Assembly (NCBI RefSeq): GCF_001423185.1
Contig: NZ_LMOB01000001.1
Coordinates: 1,144,875 to 1,208,874, forward strand
Source: Plantibacter sp. Leaf314
Lineage (GTDB): Bacteria > Actinomycetota > Actinomycetes > Actinomycetales > Microbacteriaceae
DNA: 64,000 nt
Direction: 5' to 3'
Shown: positions 25,023-31,662 of the stretch, one piece after another
Position numbering within the stretch: the stretch's first letter is position 1
Layout: every line of letters begins with the position of its first letter
The notes under the pieces: model-generated
What the model was told of the DNA's origin: nothing
The model's database searches: none
What the model saw: the letters and a program-made list of their open reading frames with translations, nothing else
Position numbers and translations under genes: made by a program

Positions 25023-26215
25023 GCCCGGTCACGGCGCGGCTGAGTGCCATGATCCCCGACACGGCGAAGCCCGAGCGCGGAGACGGCCGCACGGTGCGTC
25101 TCACGAAGGCCAGCGCGATCCGCACGGAGAAGCAGCTCGAGTTGAAGCGCGGGCAGGTGCCCCTTGGCACCCTGACCGTGGTCGCTGGGCGCGGTGGTGA
25201 AGGGAAGAGCACGTGGGTGCTCGGGTGGATCGCCGAAGGGACGCATGGCCGACTTGAAGGTGACCTGCACGGCACGCCGATCACCGCGCTGATCGTGTCG
25301 ATCGAAGACAGCTGGTCGGCGGTCATGGTTCCGCGTCTGCAAGCAGCGGGGGCCGACCTGGACCGCGTGGTGCAGGTGAACGTTGACCTGACGGTCGACG
25401 GTGTGACGCGGGAGACGACACCGACGCTTCCCCTGGACACCGAGCAGCTGCGAAGAGCAGTACGTGAGAGCGGGGCTCAGGTCATCGTGCTCGATCCGGC
25501 ATCGTCCTTCATGTCTGGTGACATGAACAAGCGAGGCGACGTACGCGAGTCCCTGGACCCACTTGCGACCCTCGCGCAGGAGGAAGGGATCGCGGTGGTG
25601 CTCATCATGCACTTCAACAAGGGGGCCGGATCACCGTCGGACAAGCTGTCGGGATCACATGCCCTGCGGGATGCCACCCGCTCCCTGCTCCTGGTAGCTC
25701 GCGACGACAACACCGACGAACGGGTGCTGACTGTAGACAAGAGCAACTACAGCGCTGCCGGCGGACAGTCCTACGCCTTCCGGATCGACTCGGTGACGGT
25801 GAAGACCGACGATGGGCACACCGTCGAGGTGGGGCGGTCGGTCGAACTCGGAGAGACCACCACGTCGGTTGGCGAGATCCTGAACCGAGCGTATGGCGAG
25901 GTCGAGTCCAGCGACGGCAACGCAGCGCAGGCGTTCATCTACCAGTACCTCTATGACAGCCCTGGTTGGGAGGCTCACGCACGCGATGTCATCGACGCTG
26001 GCGGCGACGCGGGATTCAGCGAACAGCAGCTCACGAAGGCAAGGTTCCGTGCGAAAAATCCGGTCGTGCAGTCCAGCAAGGTCGGCGCGGGTCGAGTGTG
26101 GAGCATCCGGTCAGACGCCCCTCAAGATTCCAACATTCCCAAGATGCCAGGGGTGGAAACGCAGGAATCTTGGAATCTTGCGCAGGACTCAGAGTCTGAG
26201 CGGAGCGCGTCATGA
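25007..26215 (+). CDS. AAA family ATPase, RepA/DnaB-like replication protein
   Basis: The 402-aa protein has a RecA-like ATPase fold of the AAA_25/RepA type. Walker A is GRGGEGKST at residues 61-69 and Walker B is VIVLD at 159-163, followed by MHFNKG and SGSHALRDATRSLLLV. A helical C-terminal domain (FIYQYLYDSPGWEAHARDV) looks like a winged helix. Similar proteins in actinobacterial mobile elements act as replicative helicases. The GTG start is preceded by GGGAAGGGG. The 3' end carries an inverted repeat and overlaps the next gene as ATGA. Confidence 0.82.
   Translation: MDEELSPVTARLSAMIPDTAKPERGDGRTVRLTKASAIRTEKQLELKRGQVPLGTLTVVAGRGGEGKSTWVLGWIAEGTHGRLEGDLHGTPITALIVSIEDSWSAVMVPRLQAAGADLDRVVQVNVDLTVDGVTRETTPTLPLDTEQLRRAVRESGAQVIVLDPASSFMSGDMNKRGDVRESLDPLATLAQEEGIAVVLIMHFNKGAGSPSDKLSGSHALRDATRSLLLVARDDNTDERVLTVDKSNYSAAGGQSYAFRIDSVTVKTDDGHTVEVGRSVELGETTTSVGEILNRAYGEVESSDGNAAQAFIYQYLYDSPGWEAHARDVIDAGGDAGFSEQQLTKARFRAKNPVVQSSKVGAGRVWSIRSDAPQDSNIPKMPGVETQESWNLAQDSESERSAS
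26123..26180. repeat. Iteron-like inverted repeat in the 3' end of the ATPase gene
   Basis: Perfect 11-bp arms CAAGATTCCAA (26123-26133) and TTGGAATCTTG (26170-26180) are 36 bp apart. A further GGAATCTT unit sits next to the right arm. The positions encode the tail of the ATPase. This is a candidate origin or protein-binding site. Confidence 0.5.
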
Positions 26216-26430
26216 CCCCCTCGACGACCGAGCACATCGTCACCACCACCATCGCCAACTCAGGGACCAAGGGCATGACGTACCACGCCCTCCGCGACGC
26301 CCTGAGCTACCCGACGAACCTCGCCGAGATCATCCACAGGCTCGCCCGGCTCGGAGCCCTCAGCATCGGCTCCCATGGCCGCTGGCGCGTCACCCCTCCC
26401 CCACGCACCACTGAAAGGAACGAACCATGA
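26212..26430 (+). CDS. Small winged-helix protein
   Basis: The 72-aa protein has the spacing of a winged helix-turn-helix (TYHALRDALSYPTNLAEIIHR, then LGALSIGSHGRWRVT). It overlaps the ATPase gene and the next gene by 4 nt (ATGA) on both sides, so it is translated as part of the same operon. It is probably a DNA-binding accessory factor of the element. Confidence 0.65.
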   Translation: MTPSTTEHIVTTTIANSGTKGMTYHALRDALSYPTNLAEIIHRLARLGALSIGSHGRWRVTPPPRTTERNEP

Positions 26431-26636
26431 TCCACCCCGACCTGTGCCGCGCATGCGGTGCACCCTACGACGAGCACGACCCTCGTCAGTTGACCCTCCG
26501 TCGACACCTGAGCTGCCCCAGCGGCCTGACCGCCTCGGCGAACGTGAACCGGTCCACTCGGGTCGCGAAGGCGTTGACCACCATCGCCGACGCGCTCCGC
26601 CGACGCCGTGGGTCCATCCCCCGGGTGAACTCGTGA
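26427..26636 (+). CDS. Small zinc-ribbon-like protein
   Basis: The 69-aa protein has CRACGAPYDEHD near the N terminus and a later HLSC, together a possible zinc site, plus a basic C terminus (ALRRRRGSIPR). It starts in an ATGA overlap and ends in a GTGA overlap, within the replication operon. Function unknown. Confidence 0.6.
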   Translation: MIHPDLCRACGAPYDEHDPRQLTLRRHLSCPSGLTASANVNRSTRVAKALTTIADALRRRRGSIPRVNS

Positions 26637-27592
26637 GCCGGGCGGATCGCCTCGCCGAGGCGCGCAGTAGGATCGAGCGCGCATCTTGGCCCCGGGCCGT
26701 CTGCCGGGTCTGTGGAGGCGTCGTGAAGGCGGGAGCAGGGCGCCGCTTGCCGCTGTCACCGTGGCGGAACCATGGTGATGATCTCACCGAGGATCGCAAC
26801 GATAGCGTCCGTGCCAGTCAGGGCATGCCGGTTGTCGATGCCTGGCGTCGCGAACACGACGGCTGCACCCCAGATGCAGCCCAGATCATCCGGAAGGTCA
26901 CGAAACGCGAGGTGACGCCCAGCGTGGCGAGTCGGGTCGCCGAGGTCTCAGCGCAGCCGCTCATCGCCGTTCATCACTGGGCAACGTTCGACCCCAAGCG
27001 GAAGCCGTTCGACCTGTCGTCGAAGCCCTTCGCCTGGCTGAACCCCGCCGATCTCGACGCCGCCGTGCAGACCGTCTGGACTGAGGTTCGCCCGACCGTA
27101 GTATCCGAGGGCGGGTGCGGGATGTGCGGCGTCCGAGCGTCCATTGGCTGGTGGGAGTCACCGCTCAGATGGACGGACGGCACGAAAGCAGCCATGTGCA
27201 GCACGTGTGGCGATGCGTGGGTGACCGCAGGCCGGCCGGTAGACATGATGACCGGCGATCCCCTGCGCCCCGGTCTCCGCAGGGTCGCTCTTCGGGTCCT
27301 GGCGGGCGCGACCTCTGTCCCCGAAACCGACTTCGGCCTGCGCTTGTTCGCCGAGATCGCGAGCCCGTCTGAGCGTGCTGGGTACGCGACTGCGTGGACG
27401 TACCGCCCGACTCAGCTTGACGCCGTGAGGGACCGCGTGTGGCTCTACGCGCCGCGCTACGCCCCCGCCGACCGTGTAGATGAGTACACCGCTCGTCAGG
27501 CAGCAGCCGAAGAGGAACGGGCTCGCGAACTCCACGGTCAGACCGAGGCATCGCGAGGCGAGTGGGACCGATCCGACTGGGCCACCGGCTGA
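26633..27592 (+). CDS. Multi-CxxC element protein, unknown function
   Basis: The 319-aa protein has three CxxC pairs: CRVCGG (about residue 24), CGMCG (about 147) and CSTCG (about 175). This suggests one or two zinc ribbons. The middle (QIIRKVTKREVTPSVASRVA) looks like an HTH. A C-terminal charged helix ends the protein. It starts with GTG in a GTGA overlap. It occupies the position where small replication or primase-accessory genes occur in such elements, but no primase motif is visible. Confidence 0.6.
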   Translation: MSRADRLAEARSRIERASWPRAVCRVCGGVVKAGAGRRLPLSPWRNHGDDLTEDRNDSVRASQGMPVVDAWRREHDGCTPDAAQIIRKVTKREVTPSVASRVAEVSAQPLIAVHHWATFDPKRKPFDLSSKPFAWLNPADLDAAVQTVWTEVRPTVVSEGGCGMCGVRASIGWWESPLRWTDGTKAAMCSTCGDAWVTAGRPVDMMTGDPLRPGLRRVALRVLAGATSVPETDFGLRLFAEIASPSERAGYATAWTYRPTQLDAVRDRVWLYAPRYAPADRVDEYTARQAAAEEERARELHGQTEASRGEWDRSDWATG

Positions 27593-27680
27593 CCTTCGAC
27601 GGCACGCGCGTCCGCTTCGGATCGGAGCACGTGAGGCATCGGGGAAGGGGACTCCCGTGGATGCCACGAGGGGTCTGGGT

Positions 27681-27941
27681 CTACAGCTCAGGCCCCTCAC
27701 CCATGTCAGGGAAGACCACCGCATCCTCACCACGGAACAGATCGCCCGTAGCCTCGATCACCTGCATCGCGTCATCGAGCTCAAGATGGAGCAGACCACC
27801 TGTGTGCATGGCGAGCAGCATGGTGCTGTAGTTGAACCCCTCGCGCTCGTACGCGTCCTGCACCACCTCGTGGAGCATCCTGCGCCGTGACGCCAAGCTC
27901 AGCTCGGACACGGCCAGCGGCAGGGCATCGAACGGCATCAT
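27681..27941 (-). CDS. Element hypothetical protein, acidic, 86 aa
   Basis: The 86-aa acidic soluble protein begins MMPFDALPLAVSELSLASR. It is the last gene of a three-gene minus-strand operon and starts in an ATGA overlap with the preceding gene. Its segment RRRMLHEVVQDAYEREGFN resembles RRVLYQLAREVVESNGMN of the neighbour, so the two may be paralogues. Function unknown. Confidence 0.6.
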   Translation of the reverse strand: MMPFDALPLAVSELSLASRRRMLHEVVQDAYEREGFNYSTMLLAMHTGGLLHLELDDAMQVIEATGDLFRGEDAVVFPDMGEGPEL

Positions 27942-28186
27942 CGGTGGCCCCGTTCATCGGCAACGTCCTCGGCAGCTCCGCGAAGGATCGCCGCCGCTTC
28001 CATGAAGTCCACCCCGAAGGTCCGGCCGACGCTCGTGATCGCGTGCGCAGAGTCGAGGTTCATGCCGTTGGACTCGACCACCTCACGAGCCAGCTGATAC
28101 AGCACTCGGCGACGCTTCACGTCGTCCCAAGTCTGAAGCTCCTCGACGATCGCCTGCGCGGTCGCTTCGTCCTCAGGCGTCAACAC
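27938..28186 (-). CDS. Element hypothetical protein, acidic, 82 aa
   Basis: The 82-aa helical acidic protein starts with GTG (VLTPEDEATAQAIVEEL). It overlaps the HTH gene upstream by 14 nt and the 86-aa gene downstream by 4 nt. Its helical pattern is shared with the downstream neighbour. Function unknown. Confidence 0.6.
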   Translation of the reverse strand: MLTPEDEATAQAIVEELQTWDDVKRRRVLYQLAREVVESNGMNLDSAHAITSVGRTFGVDFMEAAAILRGAAEDVADERGHR

Positions 28187-28661
28187 GGCTGGCCTCGATC
28201 CCGACCGGCTCGTCCTCGACGACCTCGGCGAAGATGTCGCCCTCCTCCGCCTCAGCGGGAAGCTCCCCCGCGAGCCGCTTCAGACGCGCGTAGTCGTCGA
28301 TCCATGCGTCGATCTCGGCGTCGCTCGTCACGCTCACTCGGGTTGGTGCATCGAGACCGTCGAGAGCCGCGGCGCGCTGAGCTACGGTCGTCGCGGCTCG
28401 GATCGCTCCCGCACGACCCTCTTGCACGTCACGCAGTGCGGGACCCCACAGCGCTTCAAGCCGCTGTCGCCACATCTCGATGCGGAAGGACTTGTCTGGC
28501 TGCGGGACGGTCCCGAAGTAGTTCATGCATGCCCGGTAGACGTTCGACGGACTCACGTAGCCGAGCTGGTCGGCGATCTCCTGCCACGTGGACCCGCTGA
28601 CTCGCAGCTGCCACGCCCTCGACGCTCTCTCGGCGGCGTCCGCCCGTTGCTTTCTTGACAT
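28173..28661 (-). CDS. HTH protein, terminase small subunit-like
   Basis: The 162-aa protein has an N-terminal helix-turn-helix (SGSTWQEIADQLGYVSPSNV) after a basic lead. A helical middle follows (MWRQRLEALWGPALRDVQ, AIRAATTVAQRAAALDGLD), then an acidic tail. This layout resembles small terminase subunits and related HTH proteins of actinobacterial phages and satellites. If it is TerS, it could redirect a helper phage's packaging. A plain transcription factor is equally possible. It heads the three-gene operon behind a leaderless-type promoter. Confidence 0.6.
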   Translation of the reverse strand: MSRKQRADAAERASRAWQLRVSGSTWQEIADQLGYVSPSNVYRACMNYFGTVPQPDKSFRIEMWRQRLEALWGPALRDVQEGRAGAIRAATTVAQRAAALDGLDAPTRVSVTSDAEIDAWIDDYARLKRLAGELPAEAEEGDIFAEVVEDEPVGIEASRVDA

Positions 28662-28667
28662 GACAAT

Positions 28668-28673
28668 ATTTTA
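28668..28673 (-). promoter_or_regulatory. -10 element of a leaderless promoter
   Basis: TAAAAT on the minus strand ends 6 nt before the ATG of the HTH gene, and no Shine-Dalgarno sequence is present. Transcription would start at or next to the ATG. No clear -35 box is seen. Confidence 0.5.
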
Positions 28674-28754
28674 CTCATGTACAACACCTGTCGGCAGTGT
28701 TTCAGAGGATCACATGCGTGCTCGACCACATGAGGTCCAGTTGTCATCTACGTG

Positions 28755-29150
28755 TCATATCCAGATGGACCAGACCGAGGCGACCGTGGAGATCGCGAGG
28801 CCGATCCCAACGGTCACGAGGTCACCGCGAACCTGCTTGAGCGCGTGACCGAGGATGGAGCGCCCCACCGTCGTCGGCAGTATCTCGATCTCGGTGTAGG
28901 TGGTCATGGGGAGGTCCAGCAAGCGCCACTCGGCCCACTTGCGTTCCTCTGAGGCTCGATACACCGGGTCGGTTGAGGACAGGCCTGCGACTTCCCTGGC
29001 CCATCGATTCTCGAGCCGTCTCATGTGTGCTTCCTGCCTGAGCACTCGCAGATACTCACGCTGCCCCTGGACGAGCGCGTTCACGAGGCCCCACCCGGTC
29101 ACAACTGCTCCCACGACCGTCAGGATGACCAACAACCATCGAACGTCCAT
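28755..29150 (-). CDS. Two-helix membrane protein of the element
   Basis: The 131-aa protein has a membrane helix at about residues 5-25 (LLVILTVVGAVVTGWGLVNAL), a charged central region of about 80 aa and a second helix at about 109-131 ending the protein. GGGGGAGAC precedes the ATG at 29150. It diverges from another membrane-anchored gene next to the right att, the usual place for cargo. I do not recognise the family. Confidence 0.6.
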   Translation of the reverse strand: MDVRWLLVILTVVGAVVTGWGLVNALVQGQREYLRVLRQEAHMRRLENRWAREVAGLSSTDPVYRASEERKWAEWRLLDLPMTTYTEIEILPTTVGRSILGHALKQVRGDLVTVGIGLAISTVASVWSIWI

Positions 29151-29270
29151 CGTCTCCCCCTTGGGCATCCAAGTGCCGCTGTCGTCATCATGGAGCACGG
29201 ATAGGACACTGGCGCGAACGCCGCTCGACATAGGGCAGTTCGCATCCGTGGAGTCGCTAGGGTGACGATC

Positions 29271-29813
29271 ATGATCCAGTGGACAGACCCGATCAACGGC
29301 GCGGAGCTGGTGGCGAGCATCATCGTGTCGATCGGCCTCGCCCTTGCCGCCTCCTATCTCGGAGCGCGCCGGGCACTGCGAAAGCAGCGTGTCATCGACA
29401 AGCGCGCTGCGGAGGCACTTCGCAAGCAGGAGACGGAGCAGGGAATCCCGAAGCTCATCGACGCGATCGTGCGCGCTTCCATGCCCTACTGGTTCTACGC
29501 GCCAGAGCCGATGCCCTCGGGTCAGCGCCTCGCCGACGTCAAGCGGCACCCACGAGTGTCCGAGGCGATCACAGTCTTCATGGAAGGGCATCCCCATTTC
29601 GACCCGACGGTGGCAGCGTGGTTCAGGCACGTCGTACGCCCCCTGGACGCGATCCGGGATGCCGCACTACCTATCCGCGGTTCTGACATCCACGACACGG
29701 CAGGCCGGGTTGAGGCTGAGTTGAACCGAGCAAAGTCCGAGGCAGTGGGCCCCTACTCCGTTCGCCTGCAATGGTTCCACGACGAGATGGACCGGATCAA
29801 CCGAGAGTCCTAG
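29271..29813 (+). CDS. Membrane-anchored cargo protein, unknown function
   Basis: The 180-aa protein has one N-terminal membrane helix (about residues 12-32, VASIIVSIGLALAASYL). A basic coiled region (RRALRKQRVIDKRAAEALRKQ) and a soluble helical domain with FMEGHPHFDPTVAAWFRHVV follow. ATG at 29271 is chosen; GTG at 29262 is an alternative. It is the last gene before the right att and diverges from the two-helix membrane gene. No known family recognised. Confidence 0.6.
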   Translation: MIQWTDPINGAELVASIIVSIGLALAASYLGARRALRKQRVIDKRAAEALRKQETEQGIPKLIDAIVRASMPYWFYAPEPMPSGQRLADVKRHPRVSEAITVFMEGHPHFDPTVAAWFRHVVRPLDAIRDAALPIRGSDIHDTAGRVEAELNRAKSEAVGPYSVRLQWFHDEMDRINRES

Positions 29814-29900
29814 CCGATTTTTTCCAAGTGAGACCTATCCACCAGGCCGGTGAGCGTCACGTAGACGCCGCCCGTTTTCCGACCGACAGGGGTGTGGGGG

Positions 29901-29921
29901 TGCTAGGGCAATGCTAGGGAA
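29901..29921 (+). repeat. Right arm-type repeat pair
   Basis: TGCTAGGGCA at 29901 and TGCTAGGGAA at 29912 are 11 nt apart. They mirror the pair inside the left end in sequence, spacing and orientation. Confidence 0.7.
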
Positions 29922-30037
29922 CGTTGCGACACCATCCATGCATCGCCGATGACGCTCCATCGAAATGATCCCGCGTCCCGACTACGATCCAGGGACCATC
30001 GAGGACGTTCAATCACTGCGCTAAACTCCCCTCCGAA

Positions 30038-30082
30038 GACTTTTAATCCGCGGGTCGTGGGTTCGAGCCCCACCGGGCCCAC
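30038..30082 (+). repeat. Right att core (45-bp repeat)
   Basis: This is an exact copy of the tRNA-Lys 3' half. It lacks the 5' half of a tRNA, so it is an attachment site and not a tRNA gene. Confidence 0.95.
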
Positions 30083-30136
30083 CAGCGCGACACCATTCGT
30101 CCGCCGCAGCACCGTCGGCCTGAGGACTGCCGCCCC

Positions 30137-30940
30137 TCAGCGGGCAAGGAGCCCAGGAAGGCCGGTCACCGTCGCCTCGTCCGCGAGGCTCGCCTCGACC
30201 GAGACGAAGGCCAGAACCGTCACCGCGACACCGAGCCTCGCCGCAGCCTCCAGCTTGTGGTGACCGTCGAGCACGACATGCACGAGCCCGGTGTGGGCAT
30301 CGACGCTGTCGGACGGCTGCGTCCGATCGAGGACGGAGACGGCGAGCACGGTCGCCGCTCCCCCGGCGCGGAACGCGGTCTCGTAAGCGTCCACGCGGGC
30401 ACGATCGTTCCGGCTCGGCGGCAGCATCGGCACCAGGAACTCGAACAGGGTCTCGTGCGCACCCGTCGTCCGCGTCGAACCACGGTAGTACTCGGTCGCC
30501 GGGTCCTCCGGCGCACCCAGGTTCGGATCGATCCCGCGGTGCACCACCTGTTCATGCGAGAAGTAGTCGAGGTCGCCGCCCGGAGCGACGAGGACCGGCT
30601 CGACGGACAGCAGGAGCGGGAGGTAGGTCCCGGCAGGGAGGACGGTCGACACGAGATCACGCAAGGACGGGTCGTCGATCGCCGGCACATGCTCGTCGAG
30701 GTGGTCGTGGAGCGCTGCCTCGGCGAGCGCCCGGGCGGCCGCGTCCAGACGACGGAAGAGCATGGCACAGGTGCCGCACGGGAAGCTCAGCTCGAACGCC
30801 GGTACGCCGTCGACGATGAGGTGACGTCCGCCCGGCTCACGGGGGCCGGAGAACCGCAGCGGGGCGTCCACCGTTCCGAGTCGGACCGGTGGAGCGTGAT
30901 CGATCAGCTCGGTACGAGGTCTGATCGGCCCTTCGGTCAT
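30137..30940 (-). CDS. Hypothetical protein with ParB-like DGHHKLEAA motif
   Basis: The 267-aa soluble protein has a CGTC motif in FPCGTCAMLFRR (about residue 54) and a C-terminal HVVLDGHHKLEAAARLG. The latter resembles the DGHxRxxAA loop of ParB/sulfiredoxin-type nucleotide-binding folds. It starts 4 nt after the tetR stop, so they are cotranscribed. A redox or nucleotide-linked role is possible, but no function can be assigned. Confidence 0.55.
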   Translation of the reverse strand: MTEGPIRPRTELIDHAPPVRLGTVDAPLRFSGPREPGGRHLIVDGVPAFELSFPCGTCAMLFRRLDAAARALAEAALHDHLDEHVPAIDDPSLRDLVSTVLPAGTYLPLLLSVEPVLVAPGGDLDYFSHEQVVHRGIDPNLGAPEDPATEYYRGSTRTTGAHETLFEFLVPMLPPSRNDRARVDAYETAFRAGGAATVLAVSVLDRTQPSDSVDAHTGLVHVVLDGHHKLEAAARLGVAVTVLAFVSVEASLADEATVTGLPGLLAR

Positions 30941-30944
30941 CGGG

Positions 30945-31556
30945 CTACTTCCGGACGGCCGGCATGATGACGCCGTCGATCACCGACACGAGGAAGTCCC
31001 GCGTGACCGGCTCGCGCAACATCAGCACCCGGTAGCTGACCATCGCCTGACTGATGAGCGACAGCGTCTCGACGTCCGCGTCCTCACGGATCTCCCCGCG
31101 GTCGATCGCGCGCCGCAACAGGAACCGGTTGACGGCCATGCGCGGCTCCACGATGGCGGAGTGCACGGACTCGGTGAGCTCTGGAGCGTCCGAGATCATC
31201 GACATGACCCCGGCGAAGACGCGCATCTTGCGTTCACCGTCGGCGATGGACGGCGCCTTGATGAGCGCGACGAGGTCGCCCCGGAGCGAGCCGGTGTCGG
31301 GCAGCTTCGAGAAGTCCGGATCGATCTGCTTCATGCAGGCGACGGCGTCGATCACGAGTTCGGACTTGGACGCCCAGCGCCGGTACAGCGTCGCCTTGCC
31401 CGCTTTGGCGCGGGACGCGACCATGTCGACCGTCATCCCGGCGTAGCCCGTCTCGGCCAGGACGTCGAGTGCCGCCTCGAGGATCTCGGCGTCGCGGGAG
31501 TGGTCACGCTTGCGTCCGAGCTTCGGGGCGTCTGGCGGAGTCTCGAGCTGCGTCAT
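30945..31556 (-). CDS. TetR-family repressor of the adjacent MFS exporter
   Basis: The 203-aa protein has an N-terminal TetR HTH (AGMTVDMVASRAKAGKATLYR) and a C-terminal ligand domain (FAGVMSMISDAPELTESVHS). It diverges from the MFS exporter gene. The 106-bp gap contains GGAAC/GTTCC inverted repeats that are probably its operators. It should repress the exporter and its own operon until a toxic substrate binds. Confidence 0.88.
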   Translation of the reverse strand: MTQLETPPDAPKLGRKRDHSRDAEILEAALDVLAETGYAGMTVDMVASRAKAGKATLYRRWASKSELVIDAVACMKQIDPDFSKLPDTGSLRGDLVALIKAPSIADGERKMRVFAGVMSMISDAPELTESVHSAIVEPRMAVNRFLLRRAIDRGEIREDADVETLSLISQAMVSYRVLMLREPVTRDFLVSVIDGVIMPAVRK

Positions 31557-31614
31557 CGCGGCTCACCTCCCTTTCGTCTCGAGGAACAGCATAGTTCAGG
31601 AACTCGTGCGTTCT

Positions 31615-31646
31615 GGAACTTATCGGTTCCGAAACTGTTCGGTTCC
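31615..31646. promoter_or_regulatory. Probable TetR operators
   Basis: GGAAC-N6-GTTCC at 31615-31630 is followed directly by a second, less perfect copy (GAAAC...GGTTCC, 31631-31646). GTATAT, a likely -10 element for the exporter, starts at 31647, so bound repressor would block transcription. Confidence 0.6.
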
Positions 31647-31662
31647 GTATATGCTCCTCAGC

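Larger units (their letters stand above)
22070..30082. mobile_element. Integrated element of about 8 kb in tRNA-Lys, phage-satellite-like
   Basis: The element is bounded by a perfect 45-bp direct repeat of the tRNA-Lys 3' half (22070-22114 and 30038-30082); the copy-to-copy distance is 7,968 bp. Inside are a tyrosine integrase, a small coupled gene, a divergent excisionase-like gene, an AAA ATPase replication-type operon, an opposing HTH/TerS-like operon and two membrane-protein cargo genes. No virion structural genes and no conjugation genes are present. Paired TGCTAGG repeats lie inside both ends. Phage satellite or non-conjugative integrative element are the best readings. Confidence 0.9.
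29814..30136. other. Non-coding right end of the element and junction
   Basis: This stretch holds the right arm-type repeat pair (29901-29921), about 115 bp of AT-richer DNA, the right att copy and 54 bp of chromosome. No gene is seen. Confidence 0.7.

Noticed and set aside
30038..30082. A second tRNA-Lys gene
   Set aside because: Only the 3' half of the tRNA is present; there is no 5' acceptor or D arm. It is the att duplication.
22070..30082. Intact prophage or conjugative element
   Set aside because: No capsid, portal, tail, large terminase, lysis, relaxase or type IV secretion genes are seen within the att boundaries.
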